DNA of 64,000 nt from Campylobacterales bacterium (GTDB lineage Bacteria; Campylobacterota; Campylobacteria; Campylobacterales; Sulfurimonadaceae), in assembly GCA_026390165.1 (NCBI GenBank), contig JAPLGM010000029.1, positions 1 to 64,000 on the forward strand, in the 5' to 3' direction. The notes beneath the pieces were generated by a model. It did no database searches. It was given only the letters and a program-made list of their open reading frames with translations, and was not told the origin of the DNA. This document shows, one piece after another, positions 44,782 through 54,631 of this stretch; positions within the stretch are counted from its first letter, which is position 1; the number at the start of each line of letters is the position of its first letter. The translations under genes and the position numbers were made by a program.

Positions 44782-45924
44782 TTATTGTTTCCATTCCTTA
44801 TAGAGTAAATCAACTTTGTCTTCAAACTCTTTTTCAAACCGTTCTTTACTGAAACGCAATGCGCTTTGTCGTATTATAACCTTATTAAACTTTGAACTAT
44901 TTTGCTCAAATAACTCAACAGCATTCAAAAGTGATGGGATTGATTGTTCTTCAAAAAATATTCCTGTATCACTTTCTTTTACATTCTTCGTACCCGCACA
45001 GCTACCAATGATCGTTTCTAAAGTTGCACCCTTCCCAAATGCAATCACAGGAATACCGCACGCTTGAGCCTCGATTGGAGCTATACCAAAATCCTCTTCG
45101 GCAGCAAAAATATATGCTTTAGATTTTTGTATGATGTTTTTCATATTTTCAAATGATTGGTAGCCTAAAAGTTCGACGTTTTTACCCGCTTTGGCTTTGA
45201 TTTTTTCCCAGTCTGGTCCCGTACCTATTACGATTAATTTATGATTAGTTTGAGACATCGCTTCGACGATAAGATCAATCTTTTTATACGGAACCATCCG
45301 TGATGATGTTACATAGTAATTTTCTGTAATATCACCTATGGTAAAACTGCTAGTATCGACAGGGGGATAAATGACATCAGCTTTTTTCCCGTAAATTTTT
45401 TCGATCCGACGAGCTATATAATGAGAGATAGCAATATAATGATCAACACGATGCGCTGTTGAAACATCCCATAAACGTATTTTATGGAGAAAATATTTTG
45501 CAAGCCATCCTTTGAGCCCTTTGTCGAGCCCACTTTCTCGTAAATATTGAAAATGCAGATCCCATGCATAGCGAATAGGTGAATAGACATAGCTGATATG
45601 AAGCTGATCTGGACGTGTTAATACTCCTTTTGCCACAGCATGAGAGGATGAGAGGATCACCTCATACTCACTCAAATCAAACTGTTCAACAGCCAGTGGA
45701 AATAAAGGGAGATAATTTCGATATTTTTTCTTGGCGAATGGCAAATTTTGGATAAAAGAAGTTTGAGCTTTTTTACCTTTTAGGATAATCTCTCGATCTT
45801 TGTCGCTCAAAAAATCGATCAGACTATAAACATCAAAATCATCCCAAATATTCGTAAAACTTTCCACACATCTTTCAGCTCCTCCAAAATCATTTAACCA
45901 ATCATGCACTAATGCTTTTTTCAT
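44782..45924 (-). CDS. GT4-family glycosyltransferase (WbaZ-like)
   Basis: This 380-residue cytoplasmic GT-B glycosyltransferase has the N-terminal HDWLNDFGGAERCVE, close to WbaZ-type mannosyl- and rhamnosyltransferases. YVYSPIRYAWDLHFQYLRE and HYIAISHYIARRIEKIYGKKADVIYPPVD are the family linker. The GT1/GT4 C-domain has IGTGPDWEKIK and the E(X7)E motif in AAEEDFGIAPIEAQACGIPVIAFGKGA. Next to gmd, a GDP-mannose-derived donor is plausible but not proven. It starts 3 bp after the RhuM-like gene ends. Confidence 0.9.
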   Translation of the reverse strand: MKKALVHDWLNDFGGAERCVESFTNIWDDFDVYSLIDFLSDKDREIILKGKKAQTSFIQNLPFAKKKYRNYLPLFPLAVEQFDLSEYEVILSSSHAVAKGVLTRPDQLHISYVYSPIRYAWDLHFQYLRESGLDKGLKGWLAKYFLHKIRLWDVSTAHRVDHYIAISHYIARRIEKIYGKKADVIYPPVDTSSFTIGDITENYYVTSSRMVPYKKIDLIVEAMSQTNHKLIVIGTGPDWEKIKAKAGKNVELLGYQSFENMKNIIQKSKAYIFAAEEDFGIAPIEAQACGIPVIAFGKGATLETIIGSCAGTKNVKESDTGIFFEEQSIPSLLNAVELFEQNSSKFNKVIIRQSALRFSKERFEKEFEDKVDLLYKEWKQ

Positions 45925-45927
45925 ATT

Positions 45928-46788
45928 TTACTTCAACCTTCCTATCATCTCAAATGTTTCTTTATCCATCTTTGAAAAACCAAACCATTTATTTCCTAAG
46001 TCTTTCAAACTTGCACCTATATGGTAAAACTCATTTTCATCGATTATCAAAAATCTATCGTGTGATAAATCAAATTTTTTTATTTCTATTGCAGGGTATT
46101 GACTATTGTATTTTTTCAAATCAAGTTCTAATTGCTTTGATATATTTTTTGTATAGATAGTTGCTTCACATTTTTGTACTCTTTTTGAAAGTAGTAAAAG
46201 CACACTTTCATCTACATAGTTATCTATAAGTACGATGGAATTTTTTGCACTCTTGATGATGTCACTCACAAAAGCATAAGCATCAAACATTTGTCCATCA
46301 TAAAATATTCCACTTTTAGTTTTAATGGATTGATCTTCGAGCGAGTTTGAGATATTTTCTACTTTCATTTTAAGTACGGTTATATCATTTTCCAGCTCTC
46401 TAAATCTTTGGTTCGTAATCTTTTCAGTGTTGATCACATAGCCATCGGTCATGTAGCTTTTTAGAACAGAGGTTGCCCATTGTCTAAACTTTGTTGCTTT
46501 TATGGAATTGACTCTATAGCCAACAGAGATAATGACATCAAGATTATAATGCTCAATTTCTCTTTTTACTTCTCTTTTTCCTTCTTGTTGAACTATTAAG
46601 TATTTCTGAATAGTTCGATTTTCAAAAAGCTCTTCTTCTTTATATATCGCCTTGATGTGCATATTGATATTGGGAACAGTCACTTCAAAAAGCTCAGCTA
46701 TTTGTTTTTGCGTAAGCCAAATCGTATCCTCATTGACAGAAACATTAAGTTCTAGTTCACCATCATTGTACACCACTAAATCACTCAT
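45928..46788 (-). CDS. RhuM/ORF6N-like protein with PLD-like C-terminal region
   Basis: This 286-residue protein has the RhuM-family N-terminal half (residues ~10-130). WLTQKQIAELFEVTVPNINMHIK is a helix-turn-helix, and IEHYNLDVIISVGYRVNS and FRQWATSVLKSYM follow. A coiled coil lies at about 135-165. The C-terminal half resembles a phospholipase-D/nuclease half-site (SIVLIDNYVDESVL, later HDRFLIIDENEFYHIGASLKDLG), in which the HxKxxxxD pattern is degenerate (HDRFLIID). RhuM proteins are found on pathogenicity islands and in toxin/defence contexts; their biochemical role is unsettled. It lies between two glycosyltransferase genes and overlaps a 21-codon ORF upstream by ATGA. It has no evident role in sugar transfer. 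Confidence 0.8.
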   Translation of the reverse strand: MSDLVVYNDGELELNVSVNEDTIWLTQKQIAELFEVTVPNINMHIKAIYKEEELFENRTIQKYLIVQQEGKREVKREIEHYNLDVIISVGYRVNSIKATKFRQWATSVLKSYMTDGYVINTEKITNQRFRELENDITVLKMKVENISNSLEDQSIKTKSGIFYDGQMFDAYAFVSDIIKSAKNSIVLIDNYVDESVLLLLSKRVQKCEATIYTKNISKQLELDLKKYNSQYPAIEIKKFDLSHDRFLIIDENEFYHIGASLKDLGNKWFGFSKMDKETFEMIGRLK

Positions 46789-46850
46789 ATCAATACCTCT
46801 TTATTGGATGTCGCAAATTGCGATTTCCAATTTTCCAGTTCTTTTCTCAT
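46785..46850 (-). pseudogene. 21-codon ORF resembling a fragment of an ORF6N domain
   Basis: This tiny ORF overlaps the stop of the upstream glycosyltransferase and the start of the RhuM-like gene, by 4 bp (ATGA) in each case. Its product contains ELENWKSQFATSN, which resembles the E.L.SQ.VTSN stretch of ORF6N/KilA-type domains that lie before a YAFTEQGVAML motif in full-length proteins. It may be a leftover of a related gene or only a coupling peptide. Too short to be sure. Confidence 0.35.
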
Positions 46851-47890
46851 CTCAACCTCTCAATAACATCAACAATCTTCTTCGCCGACTCTTCCCAACT
46901 AAACCGTTTGATATTTTCAAAACCTTTGACCCGTAGCTCATTTTGCAACGCCTCGTCTTCCAATACCATTTTTATCTTTTCAGCTATGTCTTCTACGCTG
47001 TAGGGATTACAATACACAACACTATCGCCACACACTTCTGGGAGGCTGGCAACATTCGAAGCAATAACGGGACAACCACATGATTGTGCTTCTAGCGGTG
47101 GTATTCCGAAACCTTCGTAAAAGGATGGGTATATAAAAAGTGATGCCCTATTGTACAACTCAACTAATTCTTCATCACTAACATATCCTGTAAACTTTAT
47201 ATCTTCAGATAAATCATCAACACTTAATGAAGAAAACACTTTATTTTGCTGCCCCACAATCATGAGTGAATACTCCGTATGATTAGCAAATATATCAATA
47301 ATATTTTTAAGATTTTTTCGAGGGTCTATCGAACCTACAGCTAATGCGAAATGTTCTCTTTGGGATAGTTTATTTTCAAAAATATCGGAATGCGCACCAT
47401 AAACAACATCTATCTTTGATTCAGACAGCTTATATACTTCCATCATTTCTTGTTTTATAAATTCACTATCCGTCAAGATATGTTTTGAATTTTTCAGTAT
47501 TTTAGGAATTAATAAATTATATGACAAAGCAAATTTTTTTGAAAACCATTCAGGATGATGATAAAAGGCTAAATCATAGACTGTAACAACTTTATTTTTA
47601 TAAAATATGGGAGCGGTATTGGCGAGATTCAGAAGCAATGGTTTACCATTTTTAGAAAGAAAATACGGTAAATCTATCTGCTCCCATAAATGACCTGTAA
47701 GATTACCCACTACTTTTACATCAAGCTCTTTTGCTAATTCAGTATGAATAATATTTTTTGCTGATACGAACTGTACTTTATCACCTAAAATATTTTTGAG
47801 CTGCTTTGAAATTTCAATAGCAAATCGTTGGACACCTGTTATATTTTGAGTTAAAAATCGGGCATTAATTATAAAATGATAATTGTTCAT
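46847..47890 (-). CDS. GT4-family glycosyltransferase
   Basis: This 347-residue GT-B enzyme has the N-terminal [23 protein letters not shown], typical of mannosyltransferase B-like GT4 proteins, and [25 protein letters not shown] is the classic donor-domain entry. The E(X7)E motif is in [36 protein letters not shown]. It probably adds one sugar of the repeat unit on the cytoplasmic face. The start overlaps the stop of the Wzy-like gene by 4 bp. Donor and acceptor are unknown. Confidence 0.9.
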   Translation of the reverse strand: MNNYHFIINARFLTQNITGVQRFAIEISKQLKNILGDKVQFVSAKNIIHTELAKELDVKVVGNLTGHLWEQIDLPYFLSKNGKPLLLNLANTAPIFYKNKVVTVYDLAFYHHPEWFSKKFALSYNLLIPKILKNSKHILTDSEFIKQEMMEVYKLSESKIDVVYGAHSDIFENKLSQREHFALAVGSIDPRKNLKNIIDIFANHTEYSLMIVGQQNKVFSSLSVDDLSEDIKFTGYVSDEELVELYNRASLFIYPSFYEGFGIPPLEAQSCGCPVIASNVASLPEVCGDSVVYCNPYSVEDIAEKIKMVLEDEALQNELRVKGFENIKRFSWEESAKKIVDVIERLR

Positions 47891-49098
47891 GCATTTAACC
47901 TATCAAAATATTTCATTTTTACACCAAGATACAAAAATGGTAAAATAAGACTAACAAAATGCATTGATGAACCTGACAGCAATGAAGTAACGAATAAACC
48001 AAACACAATTGATTTGTATTGAAAACTTTCTTCATTACAATTCATTTGTTTATAAAAATATAACTTGTAAAAAAATGTGCAATAAATAAAAATTCCAATA
48101 ATTCCAAATTCTACAATAATTCTTCCAAGAAAACTATCCTCATACTCAAATCCTGCATTCCCTGCACCGATTCCAAATGGATGATCAACCAAAGAAGTAA
48201 ATCCGCTAAACAAAGCAAATAAATGACCTATAGAAGATTCGAAGTATAAATAAAGAAACAATGACATTGCACCGACAAGTAGAATGTATATAGGTATTTT
48301 TATTTTCGGATACTTAAGTGAAGAAAAGTACATCAGTACAAAAACAACTTCAAACATATAGCCTTTTGTTTTTGATATTATCCCAACAAAGAGACTTAAT
48401 AAAAATAATAATGATGTGAAAGAAAAATATTTTTTGATACTAAAAAAAACAAGCACACTAACCCAGCCAAGCACATGCCCTGATTCTATTGGTGAACCAG
48501 TTAATGTTCCATACCTTGTTATTGGGTTAATAGCATCATAATTACTATACATATTATCAATGGAATCATTATTAAGAAAACCAGTAAATTTAGATGAGTT
48601 ATCAACAATCATATCCTGACTGGATAAAAATAATTCTAAAAAGCCTACCTCTTTCCAAAACACCTGAGGAGTTTTAATCAATTCAAATATTAAAATGATT
48701 AAAGCAAAAAAAATTAAAATAATAGCAATTCTTCTGATATCATTCTGTCGATAGAAATAATAGCCAACTAATATCAAAAATGCAAATATTGTAAAATCTT
48801 TAAAACTTCTAATAGCTTGAAATAAATTCGAATGAAAGACAATTAAACTAAATACAATTGATAATAGTATAATAAAAATATAAATATAAATAAATCTTAA
48901 CGATTTAGACATATGAATAACTTTTTTATTGATAAAGTACAATAATAATAAAATAATAAATAAAATAATTGTAGGCTCTTTAAATAGCTTCTGTACTAAT
49001 AAAGCCGAATCAGTAGATGATAAATTGAAAAATATGATACCCAACCATGATGACATAATCGCAAAAACAACATAAAGTATTTTAAAATTATTATTCAT
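47887..49098 (-). CDS. O-antigen polymerase/ligase-like membrane protein (Wzy candidate)
   Basis: This 403-residue protein has about eleven hydrophobic helices and a large loop at about 165-215 (VDNSSKFTGFLNNDSIDNMYSNYDAINPITRYG). It resembles the Wzy_C/O-antigen ligase superfamily through HPFGIGAGNAGFEYEDSFLGRIIVEFGIIGIF, in which the Gly-rich GxGxG..E...H/E pattern precedes the last helices. Its place among the glycosyltransferases and a flippase suggests a polymerase rather than a ligase. The DNA is very AT-rich. Sequence conservation in this class is poor, so Wzy is an inference from topology and context. Confidence 0.75.
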   Translation of the reverse strand: MNNNFKILYVVFAIMSSWLGIIFFNLSSTDSALLVQKLFKEPTIILFIILLLLYFINKKVIHMSKSLRFIYIYIFIILLSIVFSLIVFHSNLFQAIRSFKDFTIFAFLILVGYYFYRQNDIRRIAIILIFFALIILIFELIKTPQVFWKEVGFLELFLSSQDMIVDNSSKFTGFLNNDSIDNMYSNYDAINPITRYGTLTGSPIESGHVLGWVSVLVFFSIKKYFSFTSLLFLLSLFVGIISKTKGYMFEVVFVLMYFSSLKYPKIKIPIYILLVGAMSLFLYLYFESSIGHLFALFSGFTSLVDHPFGIGAGNAGFEYEDSFLGRIIVEFGIIGIFIYCTFFYKLYFYKQMNCNEESFQYKSIVFGLFVTSLLSGSSMHFVSLILPFLYLGVKMKYFDRLNA

Positions 49099-49099
49099 T

Positions 49100-50221
49100 T
49101 TAAAATAACTCTCTAAACTTACAAATTACATTTTTTGGAGAAGTTTCAATAGACTTGAGTATTATATTTTCTGTTAATTTTAAAATAATATTTTTATCAA
49201 TAATTAATTTTTTAATTGCTAAAGCTAAACTACTAGAATCTCCTTCTATGAATTTTAAACAATTTATTTCATCTTCCAAATCATTAAAGGTATTTATATC
49301 TGACACTATCATTGGCTTACCAAATGCCATAGCCCATTTCATAGGTCCACTAGAAGAACCTGTTTGGATAGTTCTATATGGTAATACTAAAAAATCTATG
49401 CTACTATAAAAAATTGGCATTTCTTCATCTTCTAAAAATCCATTGAACTCAACGATATTATCTAGCTCATTTTCATGAACAAAAGTTTTTAATTCATTAT
49501 AATACTTTCTATCACCATTACTAATACAGTCACCTGCTATAGAAACTTTAATCTTATCCCTTATCTCGACATCTAATATTGATATAGCTTTTAATAATAG
49601 ATCAACGCCTTTATGCTTTGCAATGAAACCATTAAATCCTATAATAATTTTTTCATCTATAATATTCACTTCATTTTTTTTCAACTTTGTATCAAAAAAA
49701 TTCATGAGAGGAATAAAAAAAACATCATTGATTTTTTTTGTCTTCATCATTAATAATGCTTTTTTAGATAACACTATAAAGCTATTTCGTTTGAAGAAAC
49801 TTTTTTCTATGCTCTTTCCTAATGTCATATTGAATATTCTTCTTATTATTCTAATAACTTTGTATTGTTCATATTTCCAAAAAAATTGAAATAAATTATT
49901 AATACTTTTGGGAGCATCGTGTAAAACTACAAATGACTTCGTATCAATATAGTGTTGAATATATTTCAAAATAAAAAACTCTCTCGTTTCATTTAGCCCT
50001 ATTTCAGTTAATATATAGTCAAAATTATTTAATATATTTTTCTCTAATAAAACATCAATTTCTAAAAATGTATTATTACTTTTATTTATAAGTTCATTAA
50101 AATCTACTAAAATATAATCATCTTTAGCATATTTTTTACTCATTTCTAAGAATAGTTGAGAATATTTTCTAATACCTGACTTACTTATCTCTTGTGGTCT
50201 AATATATAGTATTCTTTTCAT
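49100..50221 (-). CDS. GT4-like glycosyltransferase
   Basis: This 373-residue GT-B type protein has an N-terminal half (LYIRPQEISKSGIRKYSQLF) that is divergent. The C-terminal donor domain is clear: IIGFNGFIAKHKGVDLLLKAISIL, VSIAGDCISNGDRKYYNEL, VEFNGFLEDEEMPIFYSSIDFLVLPYRTIQTGSSSGPMKWAMAFGKPMIVSDINTF. The usual E(X7)E is replaced around SSSGPMKWAMA, so the first Glu is missing, an arrangement also seen in other GT4 sub-groups. It overlaps the next upstream gene by 4 bp. The low G+C content suggests recent acquisition with its neighbours. Confidence 0.85.
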   Translation of the reverse strand: MKRILYIRPQEISKSGIRKYSQLFLEMSKKYAKDDYILVDFNELINKSNNTFLEIDVLLEKNILNNFDYILTEIGLNETREFFILKYIQHYIDTKSFVVLHDAPKSINNLFQFFWKYEQYKVIRIIRRIFNMTLGKSIEKSFFKRNSFIVLSKKALLMMKTKKINDVFFIPLMNFFDTKLKKNEVNIIDEKIIIGFNGFIAKHKGVDLLLKAISILDVEIRDKIKVSIAGDCISNGDRKYYNELKTFVHENELDNIVEFNGFLEDEEMPIFYSSIDFLVLPYRTIQTGSSSGPMKWAMAFGKPMIVSDINTFNDLEDEINCLKFIEGDSSSLALAIKKLIIDKNIILKLTENIILKSIETSPKNVICKFRELF

Positions 50222-51261
50222 GAATATTTTCTCTGTATCTCATCAAAGCTATTATTTTCAAAAACAATATCAAATATTAAAATTGCTCTTTTAAAATCTT
50301 TTTTTATAAATATAGCCGAACATATTCTTAATAGATAGCGAATATAAAAAATAAATATATACTGTGAATAAAAGCTTTCAGTGAATTTCATATGACTGTT
50401 AATCATATAATATGTAGATAACAAAGATTGTTTTTTTATCTCTTGATTACTACCGATAGATGCTCCCTCTTTATGATAAACAATACTACTTCTACATACA
50501 TCAGAAGTGAAATTTTTATTTTTGCCTCGAATTGCCCAATCTAACTCTTCAAAATACAAAAAATATTTTTCTTCCATTAAGCCAACTTTATTAATAAAGT
50601 TTTTTGATACAAACATTGAAGCACCAATAATGTAATCTATACTTTCTTGTTTATTCAAGTCTTTAGTTAATTCTAATTGAGCTGTAAAAGGATTATATCT
50701 ACCGCCTATACCTTGTAAAACATTTTGATTATAGTAGAAATATAACATTGAGCCTAAAATACCTATAGAATTTTTATTTGATTCAAAATATTTTATTTGA
50801 CAATTCAGACTATCTCTCTCTATAACCGTATCATTATTCAAAAGCCATACATACTCAAAATCATCTTTTTCTAAAGCATATTTGATCCCTATATTATTCC
50901 CGGCTGCAAAACCACCATTTTCTCCTGCTTGGATAAAAATCAGTGGGTTGTTATATTCTGACTCTTTTATTTGATCTCCGCCACTTAATGCTTCCTCTTT
51001 GGTGTAGTAAACATAATCCAGTGGTTTTGGCTCATAAGGCTGGCTAAGGTGCTTTAATTGCGAGTTTTCATCATAAATGACCTCTTGCTTTCCTTCTGCC
51101 CAAGCCTTGATATACTCCATCGAATTATTGGGTGAGTCATTGTCTACTACTATGATTTGATAGTTTTCATAGTCGTTCTTTAGCACACTTTCCAGACACT
51201 CTATTGTGTCTTTCCAACCATTGTAATTTAGGAGAATGATGTAGACTTTTTTATTTAGCAT
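50218..51261 (-). CDS. GT2-family glycosyltransferase (rhamnosyltransferase-like)
   Basis: This 347-residue GT-A enzyme begins VYIILLNYNGWKDTIECLESVLKNDYENYQIIVVDNDSPNNS, the WbbL/rhamnosyltransferase-like GT2 start. There is an insert at about 65-105, then AGENGGFAAGNNIGIKYALEK and VWLLNNDTVIE with the metal-binding acidic motif. GIGGRYNPFTAQLEL and EKYFLYFEELDWAIRGKN contain the ED-type catalytic base. The ATG at 51261 is preferred over a TTG three bases earlier. It overlaps the WbsX-like gene by 11 bp. dTDP-rhamnose is a possible donor given the rfbABC genes, but RmlD is not seen. Confidence 0.9.
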   Translation of the reverse strand: MLNKKVYIILLNYNGWKDTIECLESVLKNDYENYQIIVVDNDSPNNSMEYIKAWAEGKQEVIYDENSQLKHLSQPYEPKPLDYVYYTKEEALSGGDQIKESEYNNPLIFIQAGENGGFAAGNNIGIKYALEKDDFEYVWLLNNDTVIERDSLNCQIKYFESNKNSIGILGSMLYFYYNQNVLQGIGGRYNPFTAQLELTKDLNKQESIDYIIGASMFVSKNFINKVGLMEEKYFLYFEELDWAIRGKNKNFTSDVCRSSIVYHKEGASIGSNQEIKKQSLLSTYYMINSHMKFTESFYSQYIFIFYIRYLLRICSAIFIKKDFKRAILIFDIVFENNSFDEIQRKYS

Positions 51262-52315
51262 CAATTGTATCTCTTATTATTTTTAGATATTCAAATCCAT
51301 GCTTTTTATCCGGTTCCAGATATGTACCTTCTGCCCATTCATTCCAGGCATTGATAAAAATATATTCTGAATTATTTTCTTTTGCTTTTTCTACTTGTTT
51401 AGCAAAGTAATGTTTAAATTTTTCAGATGACATACCTCTAAATATAAGACCCTTTATACCTTTTCTTGCAGTATTATCCCAGTCTATAAATGATCCTAAA
51501 AACATTTTTCTATTTTCAAAAGTTTGAAATTTTCTTTTTATTATCAGTTTCCAAATATAATCGTAACTTCTTGTAGTAATAGCTTTGTAAAATACAAAAT
51601 TATATATTTTATCAATAATTTTTTGTTTTGTAGAAATAAATTCACTAACTGTGTACATCGGTTCAAATTCTACCATAGCAGATGACTTTTCAACAAAAGG
51701 TGAATTTTGAAATGAATTGAAAGTTTCTACTAGATAAATTCCATCAAATCCATTTTGAACAGCTAGTCTCTCCCAACAACAATACATTTCGTTTACATTA
51801 GGTATATTTTCAGTTCTATATATTAAGAACATTGGTTTGTTATCTATTTTAATATATCTATCATCTTTAAAAAATTGAAGCAGATAGTCAAAATGTTTTT
51901 CCCACTCTTTCTCATTTCCATATTCCTGTGGCATTAAGACATTTGTATTTTGCCCATCCCATGTTCTTGCCCACGGTTCATTTGCCCATGAAAAACAAAA
52001 TGGAATAGTTACTTCTTTATCTTTGAGCATATTTTCAAGCGGCTTTTCTAAAAGTTTTGTACCATTAAACCAGTAATGATAATAACAAAATCCATAAATT
52101 CCATGTTCTTGGGCTATCTTTGACTGCCATTTCATAACTTCAACATCAGATAAATCATAATAGTTATCATTTAGTGGTTCTCTTGGTTGTCGATGCCCTT
52201 CAAATAGAGGTTTAGCTTTTTTGACATTTGTCCAATCTGTAAAGCCTTTACCCCACCATTTATTATTTTCAGGTATTTCATGAAATTGTGGTAGATAGAA
52301 TGCTAATATTCTCAT
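51251..52315 (-). CDS. Glycoside hydrolase family 99-like (WbsX-type) protein
   Basis: This 354-residue protein shows the WbsX/GH99-like signatures: LAFYLPQFHEIPENNKWWGKGFTDWTNV, YGFCYYHYWFNGTKLLEKP, PFCFSWANEPWARTWDG, KPMFLIYR and YIFINAWNEWAEGTYLEPD. Family members lie in O-antigen and capsule loci and are thought to be cytoplasmic, some fused to glycosyltransferases; their exact role is unclear, and endo-mannosidase-like folding does not prove hydrolysis. The Glu residues of SWANEPW and NAWNEWAEG are candidate catalytic acids. It overlaps both neighbours, so it is an integral part of this glycosyltransferase operon. Confidence 0.9.
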   Translation of the reverse strand: MRILAFYLPQFHEIPENNKWWGKGFTDWTNVKKAKPLFEGHRQPREPLNDNYYDLSDVEVMKWQSKIAQEHGIYGFCYYHYWFNGTKLLEKPLENMLKDKEVTIPFCFSWANEPWARTWDGQNTNVLMPQEYGNEKEWEKHFDYLLQFFKDDRYIKIDNKPMFLIYRTENIPNVNEMYCCWERLAVQNGFDGIYLVETFNSFQNSPFVEKSSAMVEFEPMYTVSEFISTKQKIIDKIYNFVFYKAITTRSYDYIWKLIIKRKFQTFENRKMFLGSFIDWDNTARKGIKGLIFRGMSSEKFKHYFAKQVEKAKENNSEYIFINAWNEWAEGTYLEPDKKHGFEYLKIIRDTIDAK

Positions 52316-53313
52316 TATTCTTCCTTTTTAATGCTATTATTTAAATTGTTTAATTTAAACATATTTATAAACTTATTGATTACTTTTAATGGAAATTTGC
52401 CCAAGTATACGAGTGTAAACTTTATTAAAAAACCAAACCAAACTCCATTAAGTCCATAAGTTAAATATTCGTATTCTTTAGAATTTTGTTTTATTTTTTC
52501 TTGAATACTTATTGCTAGTAGTCTAGGTAATAAATCTTTTAAAATAGATTTATTAAAAATTTTTCTCATGACATAAATATTAAAACCTTGCTTAGGTGCA
52601 TGCTCAAGTAATAATTTTTTCCATTGATATGCAAATGCATATATAATTCTATAATTCCCGGAATAGGCAGCTCGTATCGCTATACAAGGCTTTCCAATAA
52701 TTACTACATTTTTTGACAATTGTAGTAAATCAACTAATGCATATGATAATAAAATATCAGTTCCTATATAATTTTCAATATTTTTATTCATTGTCCATTT
52801 TTCTCTTTTTACAACAAAAGATGAAACAAATGTAGCCCATATCCAAATTGATGATAAAAATTGATTCATATCAGTATATACATAATCATTATTTGAAATA
52901 AATATTCTATCATAACTCGTCATTTTATTTGGATTAAAACTTTCACTAAATATAACGCCATTTAAGAAAATGAAATCTAAGTCTTTATTAATAAAAGTAA
53001 GAATCTTTGCTAATGCATCGTCAATTAACAAATCATCATCAGATAGTATATGAACATAATGACCAGACGCTTCAAATACACATTTATTTATATTAGCATC
53101 AATACCTATATTGGTTGTATTTCTGATATACTTTACTCTATTTTGATATTTCTGAATTAAATTTGCAGTATTATCTTCAGATGCATTATCTACTATAATT
53201 ACTTCAATATCTAGTCTATTACCTACTTGGCTTAATACGCTTTCAATTGTCAATTGAAGTAAGTCACATCTATTGTAAGTAGGAATCGCAATTGTCAGTA
53301 TGTAATTATTCAT
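52315..53313 (-). CDS. GT2-family glycosyltransferase
   Basis: This 332-residue GT-A glycosyltransferase begins ILTIAIPTYNRCDLLQLTIESVLSQV, with IEVIIVDNASEDNT and the metal-binding VHILSDDDLLIDDAL. The C-terminal part (~180-332) is helical and ends in an amphipathic region (FLIKFTLVYLGKFPLKVINKFINMF) that may attach to the membrane, as in abequosyltransferase-like GT2 enzymes. That similarity would fit the CDP-dideoxyhexose genes upstream but is an inference. It shares one base with the WbsX-like gene and overlaps the wzx start region by 8 bp. Confidence 0.88.
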   Translation of the reverse strand: MNNYILTIAIPTYNRCDLLQLTIESVLSQVGNRLDIEVIIVDNASEDNTANLIQKYQNRVKYIRNTTNIGIDANINKCVFEASGHYVHILSDDDLLIDDALAKILTFINKDLDFIFLNGVIFSESFNPNKMTSYDRIFISNNDYVYTDMNQFLSSIWIWATFVSSFVVKREKWTMNKNIENYIGTDILLSYALVDLLQLSKNVVIIGKPCIAIRAAYSGNYRIIYAFAYQWKKLLLEHAPKQGFNIYVMRKIFNKSILKDLLPRLLAISIQEKIKQNSKEYEYLTYGLNGVWFGFLIKFTLVYLGKFPLKVINKFINMFKLNNLNNSIKKEE

Positions 53314-54631
53314 TAGTAGTTTTCCTTGTTATTATATTATATGTTTGAAGTGCCCCAAATATAGCAAATAATGATAAAGAAATTATAGATGCAATGATTA
53401 TAGAATATATACCTAATTTAAAGACTTTAACAAACAATATTGATAATGGGATATTTAAAAACATAGCGATTATAGAAGTTTTAAATTGAACATCAAAGTT
53501 ATTAATACTATTAACAAAGGTAGAAAACAATGCATTCCATGTAGAAATTATTGTAAAAACACCTATAGAAATTATTAATTTATAATCAATTATTATACTG
53601 TCATTTACCCATAAATCAATAATTGGATTAACTAGAAATCCAATTATAATAATGCTCAAGAGTACGTATATGTATATTTTCAATTGCTTTACAAACATTT
53701 CTTTAATCCATAGATAATCATTTCTACTATAAGCATCACTATAAGATGACCATAAAGGTGCACTTATTAATGTATATATTATTGTAATAAGTGAAAATAT
53801 CTTGAATACAAGATCATATGAAACTATATATTCAGGACCAAAAAGTTGTGTTATTAAAATTTTATCAGTAGTGAATATTACTATCGCTGCAATTTGAAGA
53901 ATAAAAAACTTAAATCCTATCGATGTAATAGACTTGACAAATTTTCTATTGTATAAAGCTATTTTTGGTAATAAATTCAAATTTTTACTATAAAACCAGA
54001 TACTTAATATTATACTTGAACTCAGTAGTGATGCCCCATATACTATAGCCAAATTAATCAATGAAGTTTTTATATATAAAGATAAAATATAGACAGAAAT
54101 TAGAGATAAAAAATTTGACAGAAACTGGTTAAAAACTGTTATAGATGATTTTTGAACTCCATTTGCTACTTGATTTATCAAACTTAACCAAAAATTTATA
54201 AAAATAAATCCAGCTGATATATTTAGAATGTTTATAAGTTCTTCATTTGGTAATATTGTTGTATTAAAAATAGTTTGCCAATCAACAAAGTTACTTGCTA
54301 GCATAAATACAACTAATAGTAATGATGAAATAACGCCAATCAAAATATAAGAAGTTGATATATATTTTTGAGCACTTAAAATATCATCTTTTGCTAAAGA
54401 TTCAGCAACTTTGTTTCTAAGACCATTTCCAATACCTATATCAAATAATACAACCCATGAAATAATAGATAAAAGCGTTGACCATATACCGTACTGCTCA
54501 TTTCCTAAATATTTAATCATAATAGGAATCAATAGAAAAGATGACAATACAGCCAATAATTTAAATATAAAAGAACCTTTTAATTGTTTAAAATAATTTT
54601 TAGTTCTTTGATTGGAAATATCTAAGCTCAA
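53306..54631 (-). CDS. Wzx-like oligosaccharide flippase
   Basis: This 441-residue polytopic protein (about 12-14 helices) of the MATE/MVF superfamily begins LKGSFIFKLLAVLSSFLLIPIMIKYLGNEQYGIWSTLLSIISWVVLFDIGIGNGLRNKVAE, the classic polysaccharide-synthase/Wzx start. It would flip the lipid-linked repeat unit across the inner membrane for the Wzy candidate at 47887. It overlaps the RfbE-like gene by 4 bp. Base composition is strongly AT-rich. Confidence 0.92.
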   Translation of the reverse strand: MSLDISNQRTKNYFKQLKGSFIFKLLAVLSSFLLIPIMIKYLGNEQYGIWSTLLSIISWVVLFDIGIGNGLRNKVAESLAKDDILSAQKYISTSYILIGVISSLLLVVFMLASNFVDWQTIFNTTILPNEELINILNISAGFIFINFWLSLINQVANGVQKSSITVFNQFLSNFLSLISVYILSLYIKTSLINLAIVYGASLLSSSIILSIWFYSKNLNLLPKIALYNRKFVKSITSIGFKFFILQIAAIVIFTTDKILITQLFGPEYIVSYDLVFKIFSLITIIYTLISAPLWSSYSDAYSRNDYLWIKEMFVKQLKIYIYVLLSIIIIGFLVNPIIDLWVNDSIIIDYKLIISIGVFTIISTWNALFSTFVNSINNFDVQFKTSIIAMFLNIPLSILFVKVFKLGIYSIIIASIISLSLFAIFGALQTYNIITRKTTNE

